From positions 1-7,032 of the forward strand of contig CBDULQ010000197.1 in NCBI GenBank assembly GCA_965368115.1: DNA of 7,032 nt, written 5' to 3'. Position 1 is the first letter of the stretch, and every line of letters starts with the position of its first letter. Origin of the DNA: CBDULQ01 sp965368115 (GTDB lineage: Bacteria; Pseudomonadota; Gammaproteobacteria; SZUA-229). The notes below the pieces were generated by a model, which saw nothing but the letters and a program-made list of their open reading frames with translations, was not told the origin of the DNA and ran no database searches. The position numbers and the translations under genes are program-made. This document shows, one piece after another, positions 1 through 6,776 of the stretch.

Positions 1-242
1 GCGTCAGCGAGCAGCAGGGCATTCGCATTCTGTTTACTGACGGATCGCGAATCATTTATCGCCTGTCCGGCACCGGTACCGAAGGCGCTACCCTGCGCGT
101 GTATATCGAGAAATATGAACCGGATGTCAGCAAGCACCTGGACGATACCCAGCAGGCGCTGGCCGAACTCATCGACATTGCCGATCAGTTGGCTTCCATT
201 AAAAGCATCACCGGCCGCCAGCAAGCGGACGTCATCACCTGA
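1..242 (+). CDS. pgm: Phosphoglucomutase, C-terminal end (partial, 5' end outside window)
   Basis: The frame whose first full codon is at position 3 is open for 79 residues and stops at TGA 240-242. It contains GSRIIYRLSGTGTEGATLRV, the phosphate-binding loop of domain 4 in the alpha-D-phosphohexomutase family, and it ends in a TGRxxxxVIT-like tail (TGRQQADVIT) typical of bacterial glucose-specific phosphoglucomutases. The enzyme interconverts glucose-1-phosphate and glucose-6-phosphate in the cytoplasm. The catalytic phosphoserine and metal-binding loops lie upstream and cannot be checked. The glycogen phosphorylase gene starts 38 bp downstream on the same strand with no terminator between, so the two are probably co-transcribed; the mutase would consume the phosphorylase product. 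The loop separates it from phosphoglucosamine mutase only by resemblance, so the exact subtype is a strong inference, not proof. Confidence 0.9.
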   Translation, partial: VSEQQGIRILFTDGSRIIYRLSGTGTEGATLRVYIEKYEPDVSKHLDDTQQALAELIDIADQLASIKSITGRQQADVIT

Positions 243-280
243 TCCACTGCCCTGTTAACAACCCGATCGAATCCTGAACC

Positions 281-2833
281 ATGAAAGAAACTGTTTACGA
301 ACTGGAAGTCCGTCCTAACATTCCGTCCAGCCTGTCCGGACTCAATGAACTGGCCAACAACTTATTGTATAGCTGGGATCGCAACGTGCGCGGCCTGTTC
401 TATCGGCTCGACATTGCGCTCTGGGAACAATGCGAACACAACCCGAAAGTTTTTCTGCGTCGTGTATCGCAACAGGTGCTTGAAGAAGCCGCCGCCGATC
501 CGGTCTTCATGGAAGAATACGGTCGAGTGATGGCCTCGTATCAGGCTTACCTGAAAAAAACCAGTAACCCGGAAGTCAAAAAATTTCTCAACCCGAAACA
601 GGACCTGGTCGCCTACTTCTGCGCCGAATTCGGTTTACACGAAAGTTTTCCGATTTACTCCGGCGGACTCGGCATACTCGCCGGTGACCACTGTAAAGCC
701 GCCAGTGATCTGGGAGTGCCTTTCATCGCCGTAGGTCTGCTGTATCGCCAGGGTTATTTTTCGCAGCAGATCGATGCCTGCGGCAACCAGGTCGCCCATT
801 ACTACTCGACGCGTTTCAGCGAACTGCCGATCGAACCGGCGGTCGATGCAGAGGGTGAAAAAATCACCATCACAGTTGAGTTACCCGGGCGGGATGTCGA
901 GTTGCGCGCCTGGAAAGCGCGTGCCGGACACATCAACATGTATCTGCTGGACAGCAATCTCGATGCCAATTCCGAAGAAGATCGGCGTATCACTTTCCAG
1001 CTCTACGGTGGCGATAAAAACACCCGCATTCAACAGGAAATCGTGCTCGGTATCGGCGGCGTCAAACTGTTGCGTCGACTGCAATTAGCACCCAGCGCCT
1101 GGCATATCAACGAAGGTCATGCGGCCTTTCAGATTATCGAGCGCGTGCACGAACTGATCGCACAATATGGTCTGGATTTTCATTGTGCACTGGAACAGGT
1201 TGCAGCCGGCACTGTATTCACAACCCACACACCGGTACCGGCGGGGCACGATATTTTTGAAGAGCGCCTGATCCAGTCCTACTTCCAGAATTATCTGCAG
1301 AAACTGAACATCAGTTTTCAGCAATTCATGGAACTGGGTAAATCGCCGCTCAACCATGGCAGTTTCAACATGACCGCGCTGGCCCTGCGGGGTTCACGTT
1401 TCCATAACGGTGTCAGCCGCATTCATGGCGGTGTCTCTTCGAACATGGAATCGTATGTCTGGCCACAGATTCCGCAACGCGAAAACCCGATCACCTATGT
1501 GACCAATGGTGTGCACGTGCCGACTTTCCTGGCGCGGGAGTGGGTCAACCTGTTCGACATGCGCTTCAAGGAATGGCGCAACAAACTCACCGACGAAAAA
1601 TACTGGCAATGTATCGACGACATCCCCGATCACCGTTTCTGGAGCTTGCGCCAGGAACTGAAAGCGGAAATGCTCGACGATGTATTTAAACGCACGCTGG
1701 ATCGTTATCATCGAAACAACTGCAACGAAGCCCTGATCCGCAACGTTACCGAACATCTCAACAAGCCGGATTCGGATATGCTGATTCTCGGCTTCGCGCG
1801 CCGCTTTGCAACGTATAAACGTGCAACGCTGCTGTTTTCCGATCCGGAACGCCTGGCACGCCTGCTCAATGACCCGCAACGTCCGGTGATGCTGATCTTC
1901 GCCGGCAAGGCACACCCTAAAGACGAACCGGGCCAGGACCTGGTGCGCACCATTCACAACTATGCCCATCGCCCGGAATTTCTCGGCAAGATCATCCTCC
2001 TAGAAGGCTATAACATGGCGATGGCACGCAAACTGGTCACCGGCGTCGACGTCTGGCTGAACACGCCTGAATATCCGCTGGAAGCCAGCGGCACATCGGG
2101 ACAGAAAGCGGCCATTAACGGTGTCATCAATCTCAGCGTACTGGACGGCTGGTGGGGCGAAGGTTACAACGGTATCAACGGCTGGGCGATTACGCCTCAC
2201 GGCAACGACGGTGACGCCGCACAACGCGATCACGCCGAAGCCAACGACCTGCTGGAAATTCTCGAGCAGCAGGTGATCCCCAGTTATTACGATCGTGGCA
2301 ACAAGGGCTATTCAAAAACCTGGGTCAGAATGTCCAAGGAATCGATGAAGTCCTGCATTCCCCGCTTCAATTCGGCACGCATGGTGATGGATTATATTCG
2401 CAAACTCTACACCCCGGCTCGCGATCAATATGCCCGACTCAGTGCCGATGATTTCAGTGCCGCTCGCTCACTGTCACAATGGAAACAGAAGATCGTCGAA
2501 CAATGGCAGCATGTACGTATCTCGCGTATCGACAATGCACTGATGGCAATTCAGGAAGGCGAATCGGCGCCAATCAAGGTCAAGGCTTATCTCAACGGAC
2601 TGGATGCGGAAGACGTGGCCATGGAGTGCATGGTCGGCATCATGGAAAACGGCCAGTTCATGGTACGGGAAAGCTTGCTGTTGCAGTACCAGGGCAAGGA
2701 AGGCGACGATCATATTTTCTACCTTGATCTGAAACCGGCTCATCCCGGACTCAATCACTACAAACTGCGTATGTATCCCTATCATGCCAACCTGAGCCAT
2801 CCCCTGGAAGCGGGCTGCATGATCTGGTTGTAA
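281..2833 (+). CDS. glgP: Alpha-glucan (glycogen/maltodextrin) phosphorylase, GT35 family
   Basis: This 850-residue cytoplasmic enzyme should remove terminal alpha-1,4-glucose units from glycogen or maltodextrin with phosphate, giving glucose-1-phosphate. Residues about 10-115 match the N-terminal DUF3417 region found in the Thermus/Thermotoga-type phosphorylases rather than the E. coli GlgP/MalP type. The catalytic core follows: AYFCAEFGLHESFPIYSGGL from residue 111, HINEGHAAF at 275-283, a THTPVPAGHD segment near 315, and the pyridoxal-phosphate site EASGTSGQKAAINGV, whose Lys609 should carry the cofactor. All expected core blocks are present and no frameshift is seen. The ATG at 281 fits the family N-terminus, although no clear Shine-Dalgarno precedes it; translation may be helped by the pgm gene ending 38 bp upstream. 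It converges on the transporter gene, with a shared hairpin after its stop. Glycogen versus maltodextrin preference cannot be read from the sequence. Confidence 0.95.
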   Translation: MKETVYELEVRPNIPSSLSGLNELANNLLYSWDRNVRGLFYRLDIALWEQCEHNPKVFLRRVSQQVLEEAAADPVFMEEYGRVMASYQAYLKKTSNPEVKKFLNPKQDLVAYFCAEFGLHESFPIYSGGLGILAGDHCKAASDLGVPFIAVGLLYRQGYFSQQIDACGNQVAHYYSTRFSELPIEPAVDAEGEKITITVELPGRDVELRAWKARAGHINMYLLDSNLDANSEEDRRITFQLYGGDKNTRIQQEIVLGIGGVKLLRRLQLAPSAWHINEGHAAFQIIERVHELIAQYGLDFHCALEQVAAGTVFTTHTPVPAGHDIFEERLIQSYFQNYLQKLNISFQQFMELGKSPLNHGSFNMTALALRGSRFHNGVSRIHGGVSSNMESYVWPQIPQRENPITYVTNGVHVPTFLAREWVNLFDMRFKEWRNKLTDEKYWQCIDDIPDHRFWSLRQELKAEMLDDVFKRTLDRYHRNNCNEALIRNVTEHLNKPDSDMLILGFARRFATYKRATLLFSDPERLARLLNDPQRPVMLIFAGKAHPKDEPGQDLVRTIHNYAHRPEFLGKIILLEGYNMAMARKLVTGVDVWLNTPEYPLEASGTSGQKAAINGVINLSVLDGWWGEGYNGINGWAITPHGNDGDAAQRDHAEANDLLEILEQQVIPSYYDRGNKGYSKTWVRMSKESMKSCIPRFNSARMVMDYIRKLYTPARDQYARLSADDFSAARSLSQWKQKIVEQWQHVRISRIDNALMAIQEGESAPIKVKAYLNGLDAEDVAMECMVGIMENGQFMVRESLLLQYQGKEGDDHIFYLDLKPAHPGLNHYKLRMYPYHANLSHPLEAGCMIWL

Positions 2834-2870
2834 CACAGGCCGGCAGCCGATGACTGCCCGGCCCTCTGTT
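2832..2870. terminator. Shared hairpin between convergent glgP and dauA-like genes
   Basis: Arms GGCCGGCAG (2838-2846) and CTGCCCGGCC (2854-2863) pair with one bulged C around a 7-base loop. Outer AACA (2832-2835) and TGTT (2867-2870) extend the stem imperfectly. The hairpin overlaps both stop codons (2831-2833 plus, 2869-2871 minus). Neither side has a real T-run, so it is a likely but not canonical bidirectional terminator. Confidence 0.6.
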
Positions 2871-4608
2871 AAGACTGAGCGCGGGCCTGCGCCTGTTGTT
2901 GTCCCAGCATTTCCCTGGCCTTGTCCAGCGCCTGTTGCAGACTCCTGGCGAATTCGATTTCACCACTGCGCGTACGCACACCGGCGCGCCGTAATTTAAG
3001 AATCATCCGCGGCTGCAAATTATTGATGATGAGTCCGACGTGACTGGAATCCAGGTTTCTGACAATAGACTCCATGGCAACAATGGCGCTCATATCGATC
3101 ACCGACACTTCCGACATATCCAGGATCACCACCCGAACTTCCGGCGTAATCTGCGTGATATTCTTCAATGCCTTTTGCGCAGAACCGAAGAACAGCGGCC
3201 CGTTGATATCATAGATAGCGATTTCGTTCGGGCACTGCAGGCTTTCGCCATGAACATGGTTCACGGCGTCGGGGTTTAGCGCACTGGCTTCAGTGATTTT
3301 TATGCTATGACGGATAAACAGGATGGCAGCCAGTCCCATGCCGACAGCAACGGCAACGGTCATATCGAACAGCACGGTAAGGGAAAAACAGGTTAGCAGG
3401 GTAATCACGTCATCACGCGGCGCAATACGCAACACGCGTATAAAGTGACGCGCTTCGCTCATGTTCCAGGCAACGATGATGAGCAGCGCCGCCATGGAAG
3501 CCATTGGGATGTAAGCCAGTACATTGGCGAACAGCAGGATGGCGAACAGGATGAACAAACCGTGCACCACCGAAGCGAGCGGCCAGCTGGCACCGGCACG
3601 AATACTGGCGGCGGTGCGTGCGATTGCCGCCGTGGCCGGAATACCGCCGAACAGGGGCACGATCATGTTACCCAGGCCCTGGCCGATCAGTTCGTCGTTG
3701 GGATCATGTTTTTTACCGGACATGCCATCGGCGACCACCGCGCACAGCAATGACTCCAGCGCACCAAGCACGGCAATGGTCAAAGCCGATGCCAGCAGGG
3801 TGCGAATCAGTTCGAAAGACAGGCCGATCGGATCGCCCTGCGCGTTGGGTAAATTCCACGGCCATTCGAAGTTCGGCAGGAACGGCGGTATACCGTAACC
3901 GCTGACCCCATCCTGCTGGAAATGAAAACGGCTACCCACGGTGGCCACGGAAAAATCATTCAGCCACAGCGACAGCAACCAGGCCGCCAGAGAACCGACC
4001 AGCAAGGCCACCAGATGCGCCGGAATGCGGCTACGCAGTCGTGGCCACCACAACAGGATGAACAGCGTCAACACACCGATGAGTGTTTCCTGCCAGTCGA
4101 TGCCCGGTAGCGCCTGCAGCAGGCTCCACAACTGTTCGACATAACCATGCTCCGTGGCGACGGGATGCAGCCCCAGAAAATCCTTGATCTGCAGCGTTGC
4201 AATCACCACACCGATACCCGCGGTGAAGCCGATCACCACCGGATAGGGTACGATTTCGATCAGCCGCCCGAATCGAGCTAACCCCATCAACACCAGTATC
4301 AGCCCGGCCAGCAGGCCGCTCATCAACAAACCACCCAGACCGAACTGGTGCACGATGGGCAACAGCACCACCACGAAGGCCGCGGTGGGCCCGGAAATAT
4401 TGACCCGGGATCCGCCACTCAGGGCAATGACGATACCGGCGATCATCGCCGTGTATAAACCGTGTTGCGGTGGCACGCCACTGGCGATGGCCAGTGCCAT
4501 GGACAGGGGTAAAGCGATAATACCGACGGTCAGGCCGGCCAGTAGATTGGCCTGAATGCCGCTTCGGTTCAGTTCTTCAGGCAGCGCCTGACGCAGGGCA
4601 GAAAACAT
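2869..4608 (-). CDS. dauA: SulP-family anion transporter with STAS domain, DauA-like
   Basis: An inner-membrane transporter of 579 residues from the ATG at 4608. The N-terminal two thirds is a chain of hydrophobic segments with the SulP signatures SGVPPQHGLYTAMIAG (residues 43-58) and GGSRVNISGPTAAF (65-78), then ESLLCAVVADGM and ELIGQGLGN. A cytoplasmic STAS domain follows at about 460-570, with IDMSAI at the position of the regulatory D-S-S motif of anti-anti-sigma proteins; Met506 replaces the usual phosphoacceptor Ser. The tail is rich in Gln and Ala. From memory of the E. coli protein, stretches such as QIKDFLGL and GLARFGRLIE match DauA (YchM), a C4-dicarboxylate (succinate/aspartate) carrier, better than sulfate carriers; substrate is inferred. 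A GTG at 4644 would add 12 residues (VFYFFLYGSYRL), but these are coded by a T-rich tract behind a hairpin, so I prefer ATG 4608, where E. coli-like N-terminal sequence begins. Neither start has a good Shine-Dalgarno. The gene is monocistronic here, convergent with glgP and divergent from the PhoX-family gene. Confidence 0.88.
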   Translation of the reverse strand: MFSALRQALPEELNRSGIQANLLAGLTVGIIALPLSMALAIASGVPPQHGLYTAMIAGIVIALSGGSRVNISGPTAAFVVVLLPIVHQFGLGGLLMSGLLAGLILVLMGLARFGRLIEIVPYPVVIGFTAGIGVVIATLQIKDFLGLHPVATEHGYVEQLWSLLQALPGIDWQETLIGVLTLFILLWWPRLRSRIPAHLVALLVGSLAAWLLSLWLNDFSVATVGSRFHFQQDGVSGYGIPPFLPNFEWPWNLPNAQGDPIGLSFELIRTLLASALTIAVLGALESLLCAVVADGMSGKKHDPNDELIGQGLGNMIVPLFGGIPATAAIARTAASIRAGASWPLASVVHGLFILFAILLFANVLAYIPMASMAALLIIVAWNMSEARHFIRVLRIAPRDDVITLLTCFSLTVLFDMTVAVAVGMGLAAILFIRHSIKITEASALNPDAVNHVHGESLQCPNEIAIYDINGPLFFGSAQKALKNITQITPEVRVVILDMSEVSVIDMSAIVAMESIVRNLDSSHVGLIINNLQPRMILKLRRAGVRTRSGEIEFARSLQQALDKAREMLGQQQAQARAQS

Positions 4609-4629
4609 AAGACGATATGACCCATAAAG

Positions 4630-4670
4630 AAAAAAATAAAACACCGGGCGAAAAAAGCGTGTGACCCGGT
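4630..4670 (-). promoter_or_regulatory. Terminator-like leader hairpin with T-run upstream of dauA-like gene
   Basis: Read on the minus strand, ACCGGG (4670-4665) pairs with CCCGGT (4648-4643), with an inner CG/CG pair, and is followed at once by GTTTTATTTTTTTC (4643-4630). This is the layout of a Rho-independent terminator pointing towards the transporter ATG at 4608. No minus-strand gene lies just upstream, so it may act as a leader attenuator or stop antisense transcription from the neighbouring divergent gene. The stem is only six perfect pairs and the loop is large, so it may be weak. Confidence 0.4.
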
Positions 4671-4690
4671 AATAAAATATGCCTGTTATT

Positions 4691-4719
4691 CATGGCTCCG
4701 TGTCGACGGACCAACCATG
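4691..4719. repeat. Nested inverted repeat in the divergent control region
   Basis: CATGG (4691-4695) mirrors CCATG (4715-4719), and inside it TCCGT (4697-4701) mirrors ACGGA (4706-4710) around GTCG. The two dyads share nearly the same centre. This could be an operator or a short RNA hairpin in the transporter leader. No regulator family is recognised from it. Confidence 0.4.
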
Positions 4720-4785
4720 CTATCGAGCAGCGGGTGGTATGAATTATTGAATATCCCGCCGCTTCCAGCCATCCATGACCGCCTA

Positions 4786-4825
4786 CTGTAATACAAACGT
4801 CATAAAGCCTTCAATCCCATGTCAT
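4786..4825 (+). promoter_or_regulatory. Putative Pho box: four PhoB half-sites at 11-bp spacing
   Basis: Compared with the PhoB half-site CTGTCAT, the sequence has CTGTAAT at 4786 (6 of 7), ACGTCAT at 4797 (5 of 7), CCTTCAA at 4808 (4 of 7) and ATGTCAT at 4819 (6 of 7). Starts are exactly 11 bp apart, which is the known 7+4 geometry of PhoB tandem binding. The array lies 82 bp before the ATG of a PhoX-family gene and replaces a -35 element, as in class PhoB-activated promoters. The consensus and spacing are established for enterobacterial Pho boxes; use here is inferred. The third half-site is poor. Confidence 0.6.
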
Positions 4826-4835
4826 TAGCAGGGTT

Positions 4836-4841
4836 TATTTT
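4836..4841 (+). promoter_or_regulatory. Possible -10 element for the PhoX-family gene
   Basis: TATTTT matches 4 of 6 bases of TATAAT and lies 10 bp after the last Pho half-site, the distance seen in PhoB-dependent promoters. Transcription would start near 4848 and give a leader of about 59 bases. The element itself is weak; its placement is the main support. Confidence 0.4.
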
Positions 4842-4850
4842 TCCCAGCGT

Positions 4851-4870
4851 CCGAACAAGTCAGCGTTCGG
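4851..4870 (+). other. 5'-UTR hairpin ahead of the PhoX-family gene
   Basis: CCGAAC (4851-4856) and GTTCGG (4865-4870) form a perfect 6-bp stem with an 8-base loop. It would sit at the very start of the predicted transcript, 22 bp before the Shine-Dalgarno, and has no T-run, so it is not a terminator. It may stabilise the mRNA 5' end or be an operator; no function is known. Confidence 0.4.
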
Positions 4871-4891
4871 CAAAACGATCAGGGCCATTAC

Positions 4892-4897
4892 AGAGGT
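4892..4897 (+). promoter_or_regulatory. Ribosome binding site of the PhoX-family gene
   Basis: AGAGGT lies 9 bases before the ATG at 4907, a normal Shine-Dalgarno position. It fixes this start over other frames and agrees with the signal peptide that begins there. Confidence 0.75.
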
Positions 4898-4906
4898 ATA
4901 ACAAAG

Positions 4907-5749
4907 ATGTACACAAAATTACTCACGCTGGCGGTAGCCGCAGCGGTATCCGGCACCGTACATGCCGGGGACATTCAGTTCTCGACCACACCGGTACCCA
5001 CCAACGATCTCGACAAACGCAGCATTCTGAGTTCACAACTGGTTAACGTGGACGGCCAGAAAGAATCCATCAAATACAATGTACTGCTGCGTAGCGGTGA
5101 CAAGCCATGGGGTTCCTGGGCACCGTTCGGTCAGATTTTCGATAGCGAAGGTCTGCCGGTACAACTGGAAGACGGCTCAACCATGCTGTCCAACGATAAT
5201 GACTTTTCATCCATCCTGCGCGGCAAGCGTGGCGGTCTGTACATGGTGTCTCATTTCGAAAGCCGTCCCGCTGCCATGTACCTGACCAAGCTGCGTCAGA
5301 ACAAGCATACCGGTAAACTGCAGGCGGTTAGAACCCGTCCACTGGACTTCTCTCACGTTAACGGAGGCTGGGTCCATTGTGCCGGTTCCGTTTCACCCTG
5401 GGGCACCCACATCGGTTCCGAAGAATATCCGCCGAATTCAAAACAGTGGCGCGACGGTAACGTCAGCGATTATAACGCCGCCATGGTTCGTTACTTCCCG
5501 GCTGCCCGCGGTGCTGCCGATGCGGAACTGCCGTCACTGGCGCTGCAATACATGAATCCTTACGATTATGGTTATGTGGTTGAAGTTGACGTCAAGAACT
5601 TCCGTAAAGCGGACGTCACCAAGCATTATTCCATGGGGCGCGTCGCCATCGAGCTGGCTTACGTCATGCCGAATGAAAAAACCGTTTACATTTCCGATGA
5701 CGGTTCACGGGCCTGTTCCGTTACGAAGCAGACGAAGCCGGTGACCTGA
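4907..5749 (+). CDS. N-terminal fragment of the PhoX-family protein (frameshifted)
   Basis: As it stands this frame codes for 280 residues and stops at TGA 5747-5749; only the first 266 or so are homologous, and the last 14 (about from SRACSVTKQ) are out of frame. Residues 1-20 form a Sec-type signal peptide: MYTK, a hydrophobic stretch LLTLAVAAAV, and a VHA cleavage site before Gly21-Asp22. The family block HCAGSVSPWGTHIGSEEY follows, with Cys158 and Glu172-Glu173; in characterised PhoX the equivalent Cys lies at the metal centre. Tandem propeller strands such as GYVVEVDVKNF come next. The fragment alone lacks about half the propeller and would not be expected to fold as an active enzyme. 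Confidence 0.7.
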   Translation: MYTKLLTLAVAAAVSGTVHAGDIQFSTTPVPTNDLDKRSILSSQLVNVDGQKESIKYNVLLRSGDKPWGSWAPFGQIFDSEGLPVQLEDGSTMLSNDNDFSSILRGKRGGLYMVSHFESRPAAMYLTKLRQNKHTGKLQAVRTRPLDFSHVNGGWVHCAGSVSPWGTHIGSEEYPPNSKQWRDGNVSDYNAAMVRYFPAARGAADAELPSLALQYMNPYDYGYVVEVDVKNFRKADVTKHYSMGRVAIELAYVMPNEKTVYISDDGSRACSVTKQTKPVT

Positions 5750-5814
5750 GTTCAGGTACCCTGTATGCCGCCAAGTGGAACCAGACTTCGACCTGGTACC
5801 CGAGCCAGACCAAC

Positions 5815-6672
5815 GTGGAAACTTCATTGCGCGATGGCGGCATGGCCAACATCGACTGGATCGAACTGGGTCACGCCAGCGACAAGGACGTGCGCAAGAT
5901 CATCGACAGCGGTGTCACATTCACCGACATCTTCGAAGAAGATGTTGAAGGTTGTGTCAACCTGAGTAACCGCGACGCCTCCAGCGAATGCCTGAAGCTT
6001 AAGCCCGGCATGGAAAAAGCCGCTGCATTCCTCGAGTCCAGCCGTTACTCCGAATATGTCGGCGCCACCATGGAATTCGAGAAAATGGAAGGCATTACTC
6101 TGGATCCGGTCAACAACACCATGTACCTGGCCATGTCACGCGTACGTAACCAGATGACCGACGGTGAAGGCGACATCAGCGTACCTTACAACTACTGCGG
6201 TACGGTTTACGGCCTGGACCTGGATGGCGACTATGTAGCGCAAAATATGTACGGCGTCGTTGCCGGTCTGCCGCGTCTGGTCAGCCGCGGTGCACTGGAA
6301 GACAATCCGTATCCGGCCGATGGCCCCTACGCATCCAACCAGTGTGACCTGGACGGCATCTCAGAGCCGGACAACGTCACTTTCATTCCTAACTACGGCA
6401 CACTGATCATCGGTGAAGATACCGGTCGTCATCAGAACGATATGATCTGGTCGTACAACCTGGCGGACAAAACACTGACCCGCATCCAGACCACACCTTA
6501 CGGTTCTGAAACCACATCACCTTATGTGTACCCGAACATCAACGGTTACGGTTACATGATGTCAGTGGTTCAGCATCCGTTCGGCGAATCGGATCAGGGC
6601 GAGCTGCAGCAGGATGATGAAGCACGCGGCTATACCGGCTATGTCGGTCCGTTCCCGGCGATGGATCAGTAA
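5815..6672 (+). CDS. C-terminal fragment of the PhoX-family protein (frameshifted)
   Basis: The first usable start in this frame is a GTG at 5815 with no Shine-Dalgarno, inside a conserved stretch (SQTNVETSLRDGGMANIDW), so it is unlikely to be a real initiation site; homology extends upstream to about 5710. From the GTG it spans 285 residues. Recognisable PhoX-family blocks are MEGITLDPVNNTMYLAMSR, the GTVYGLDLDGD strand, PDNVTFIPNYGTLIIGEDTG with an acidic Glu-Asp pair, and NDMIWSY. The acidic residues fit the metal-binding propeller loops of the family. The protein ends normally at TAA 6670-6672, with a hairpin and then a terminator behind it. Confidence 0.65.
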   Translation: METSLRDGGMANIDWIELGHASDKDVRKIIDSGVTFTDIFEEDVEGCVNLSNRDASSECLKLKPGMEKAAAFLESSRYSEYVGATMEFEKMEGITLDPVNNTMYLAMSRVRNQMTDGEGDISVPYNYCGTVYGLDLDGDYVAQNMYGVVAGLPRLVSRGALEDNPYPADGPYASNQCDLDGISEPDNVTFIPNYGTLIIGEDTGRHQNDMIWSYNLADKTLTRIQTTPYGSETTSPYVYPNINGYGYMMSVVQHPFGESDQGELQQDDEARGYTGYVGPFPAMDQ

Positions 6673-6690
6673 ATCGACTTTCCTGTCGAT
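6673..6690 (+). other. Small hairpin directly after the PhoX-family stop codon
   Basis: ATCGAC (6673-6678) and GTCGAT (6685-6690) pair perfectly around TTTCCT. It touches the stop codon and has no T-run after it. It may protect the mRNA 3' end together with the terminator that follows. Confidence 0.4.
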
Positions 6691-6702
6691 CAATCAGGGA
6701 TG

Positions 6703-6745
6703 ACGGATTGCGGGGGCTCAGACTTGGGCCTCCGTTGTCCGTTTT
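6703..6745 (+). terminator. Rho-independent terminator after the PhoX-family gene
   Basis: The arms are ACGGA (6703-6707) with TCCGT (6738-6742), and CGGGGGCTC (6711-6719) with GGGCCTCCG (6726-6734). The two stems are separated by a symmetric TTG/TTG internal loop; the inner stem has two G-T wobbles and a 6-base loop. A TTTT run (6742-6745) follows. This is a strong intrinsic terminator and separates the PhoX-family transcript from the next gene, unless there is read-through. Confidence 0.82.
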
Positions 6746-6776
6746 AATGAATCAATAATTTAACCGGCCAATGATC

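Larger units (their letters stand above)
4907..6672 (+). pseudogene. PhoX-family (PF05787/DUF839) exported phosphatase-like protein, split by one frameshift
   Basis: Two frames together encode one protein of the PhoX family, calcium/iron-dependent periplasmic alkaline phosphatases with a six-bladed beta-propeller fold. The first frame is homologous up to VYISDDG (ends 5704). The second takes up at GLFRYEADEAGDLSSGTLYA (from 5710), which the family has directly after SDDG. Adding one base in between, for example a fourth G in the GGG at 5709-5711, gives a continuous 588-residue protein. There is no slippery heptamer, so programmed frameshifting is unlikely; a sequence error or a fresh inactivating mutation is the better reading. 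The rest of both halves is free of stops and well conserved, which argues for recent loss or an error. The gene has its own Pho-like promoter and terminator. The family assignment is firm; phosphatase activity is inferred. Canonical PhoX is Tat-exported, but the signal here has no twin arginine, so this may be a different subgroup. Confidence 0.82.

Noticed and set aside
1394..1969. 191-codon open frame on the minus strand inside glgP
   Set aside because: It is antisense to the conserved phosphorylase core, shows no recognisable domain, and is explained by codon bias of the real gene.
3445..3905. Overlapping plus-strand open frames of 95-124 codons antisense to the transporter gene
   Set aside because: They run opposite to conserved SulP membrane segments, have low-complexity composition and no ribosome binding site; they are shadows.
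4819..5046. 75-codon plus-strand frame starting at ATG 4819
   Set aside because: It starts inside the Pho-box-like array and continues out of frame into the signal peptide of the PhoX-family gene; no Shine-Dalgarno or homology.
5700..5716. Programmed -1 ribosomal frameshifting in the PhoX-family gene
   Set aside because: No X-XXY-YYZ slippery heptamer is present at the junction and I see no stimulatory hairpin just after it; a lost base is simpler.
6735..6760. Sigma-70 promoter for the lipoprotein gene (TTGTCC with AATAAT)
   Set aside because: The spacer would be 13 bp, too short, and the -35 would lie within the terminator stem.
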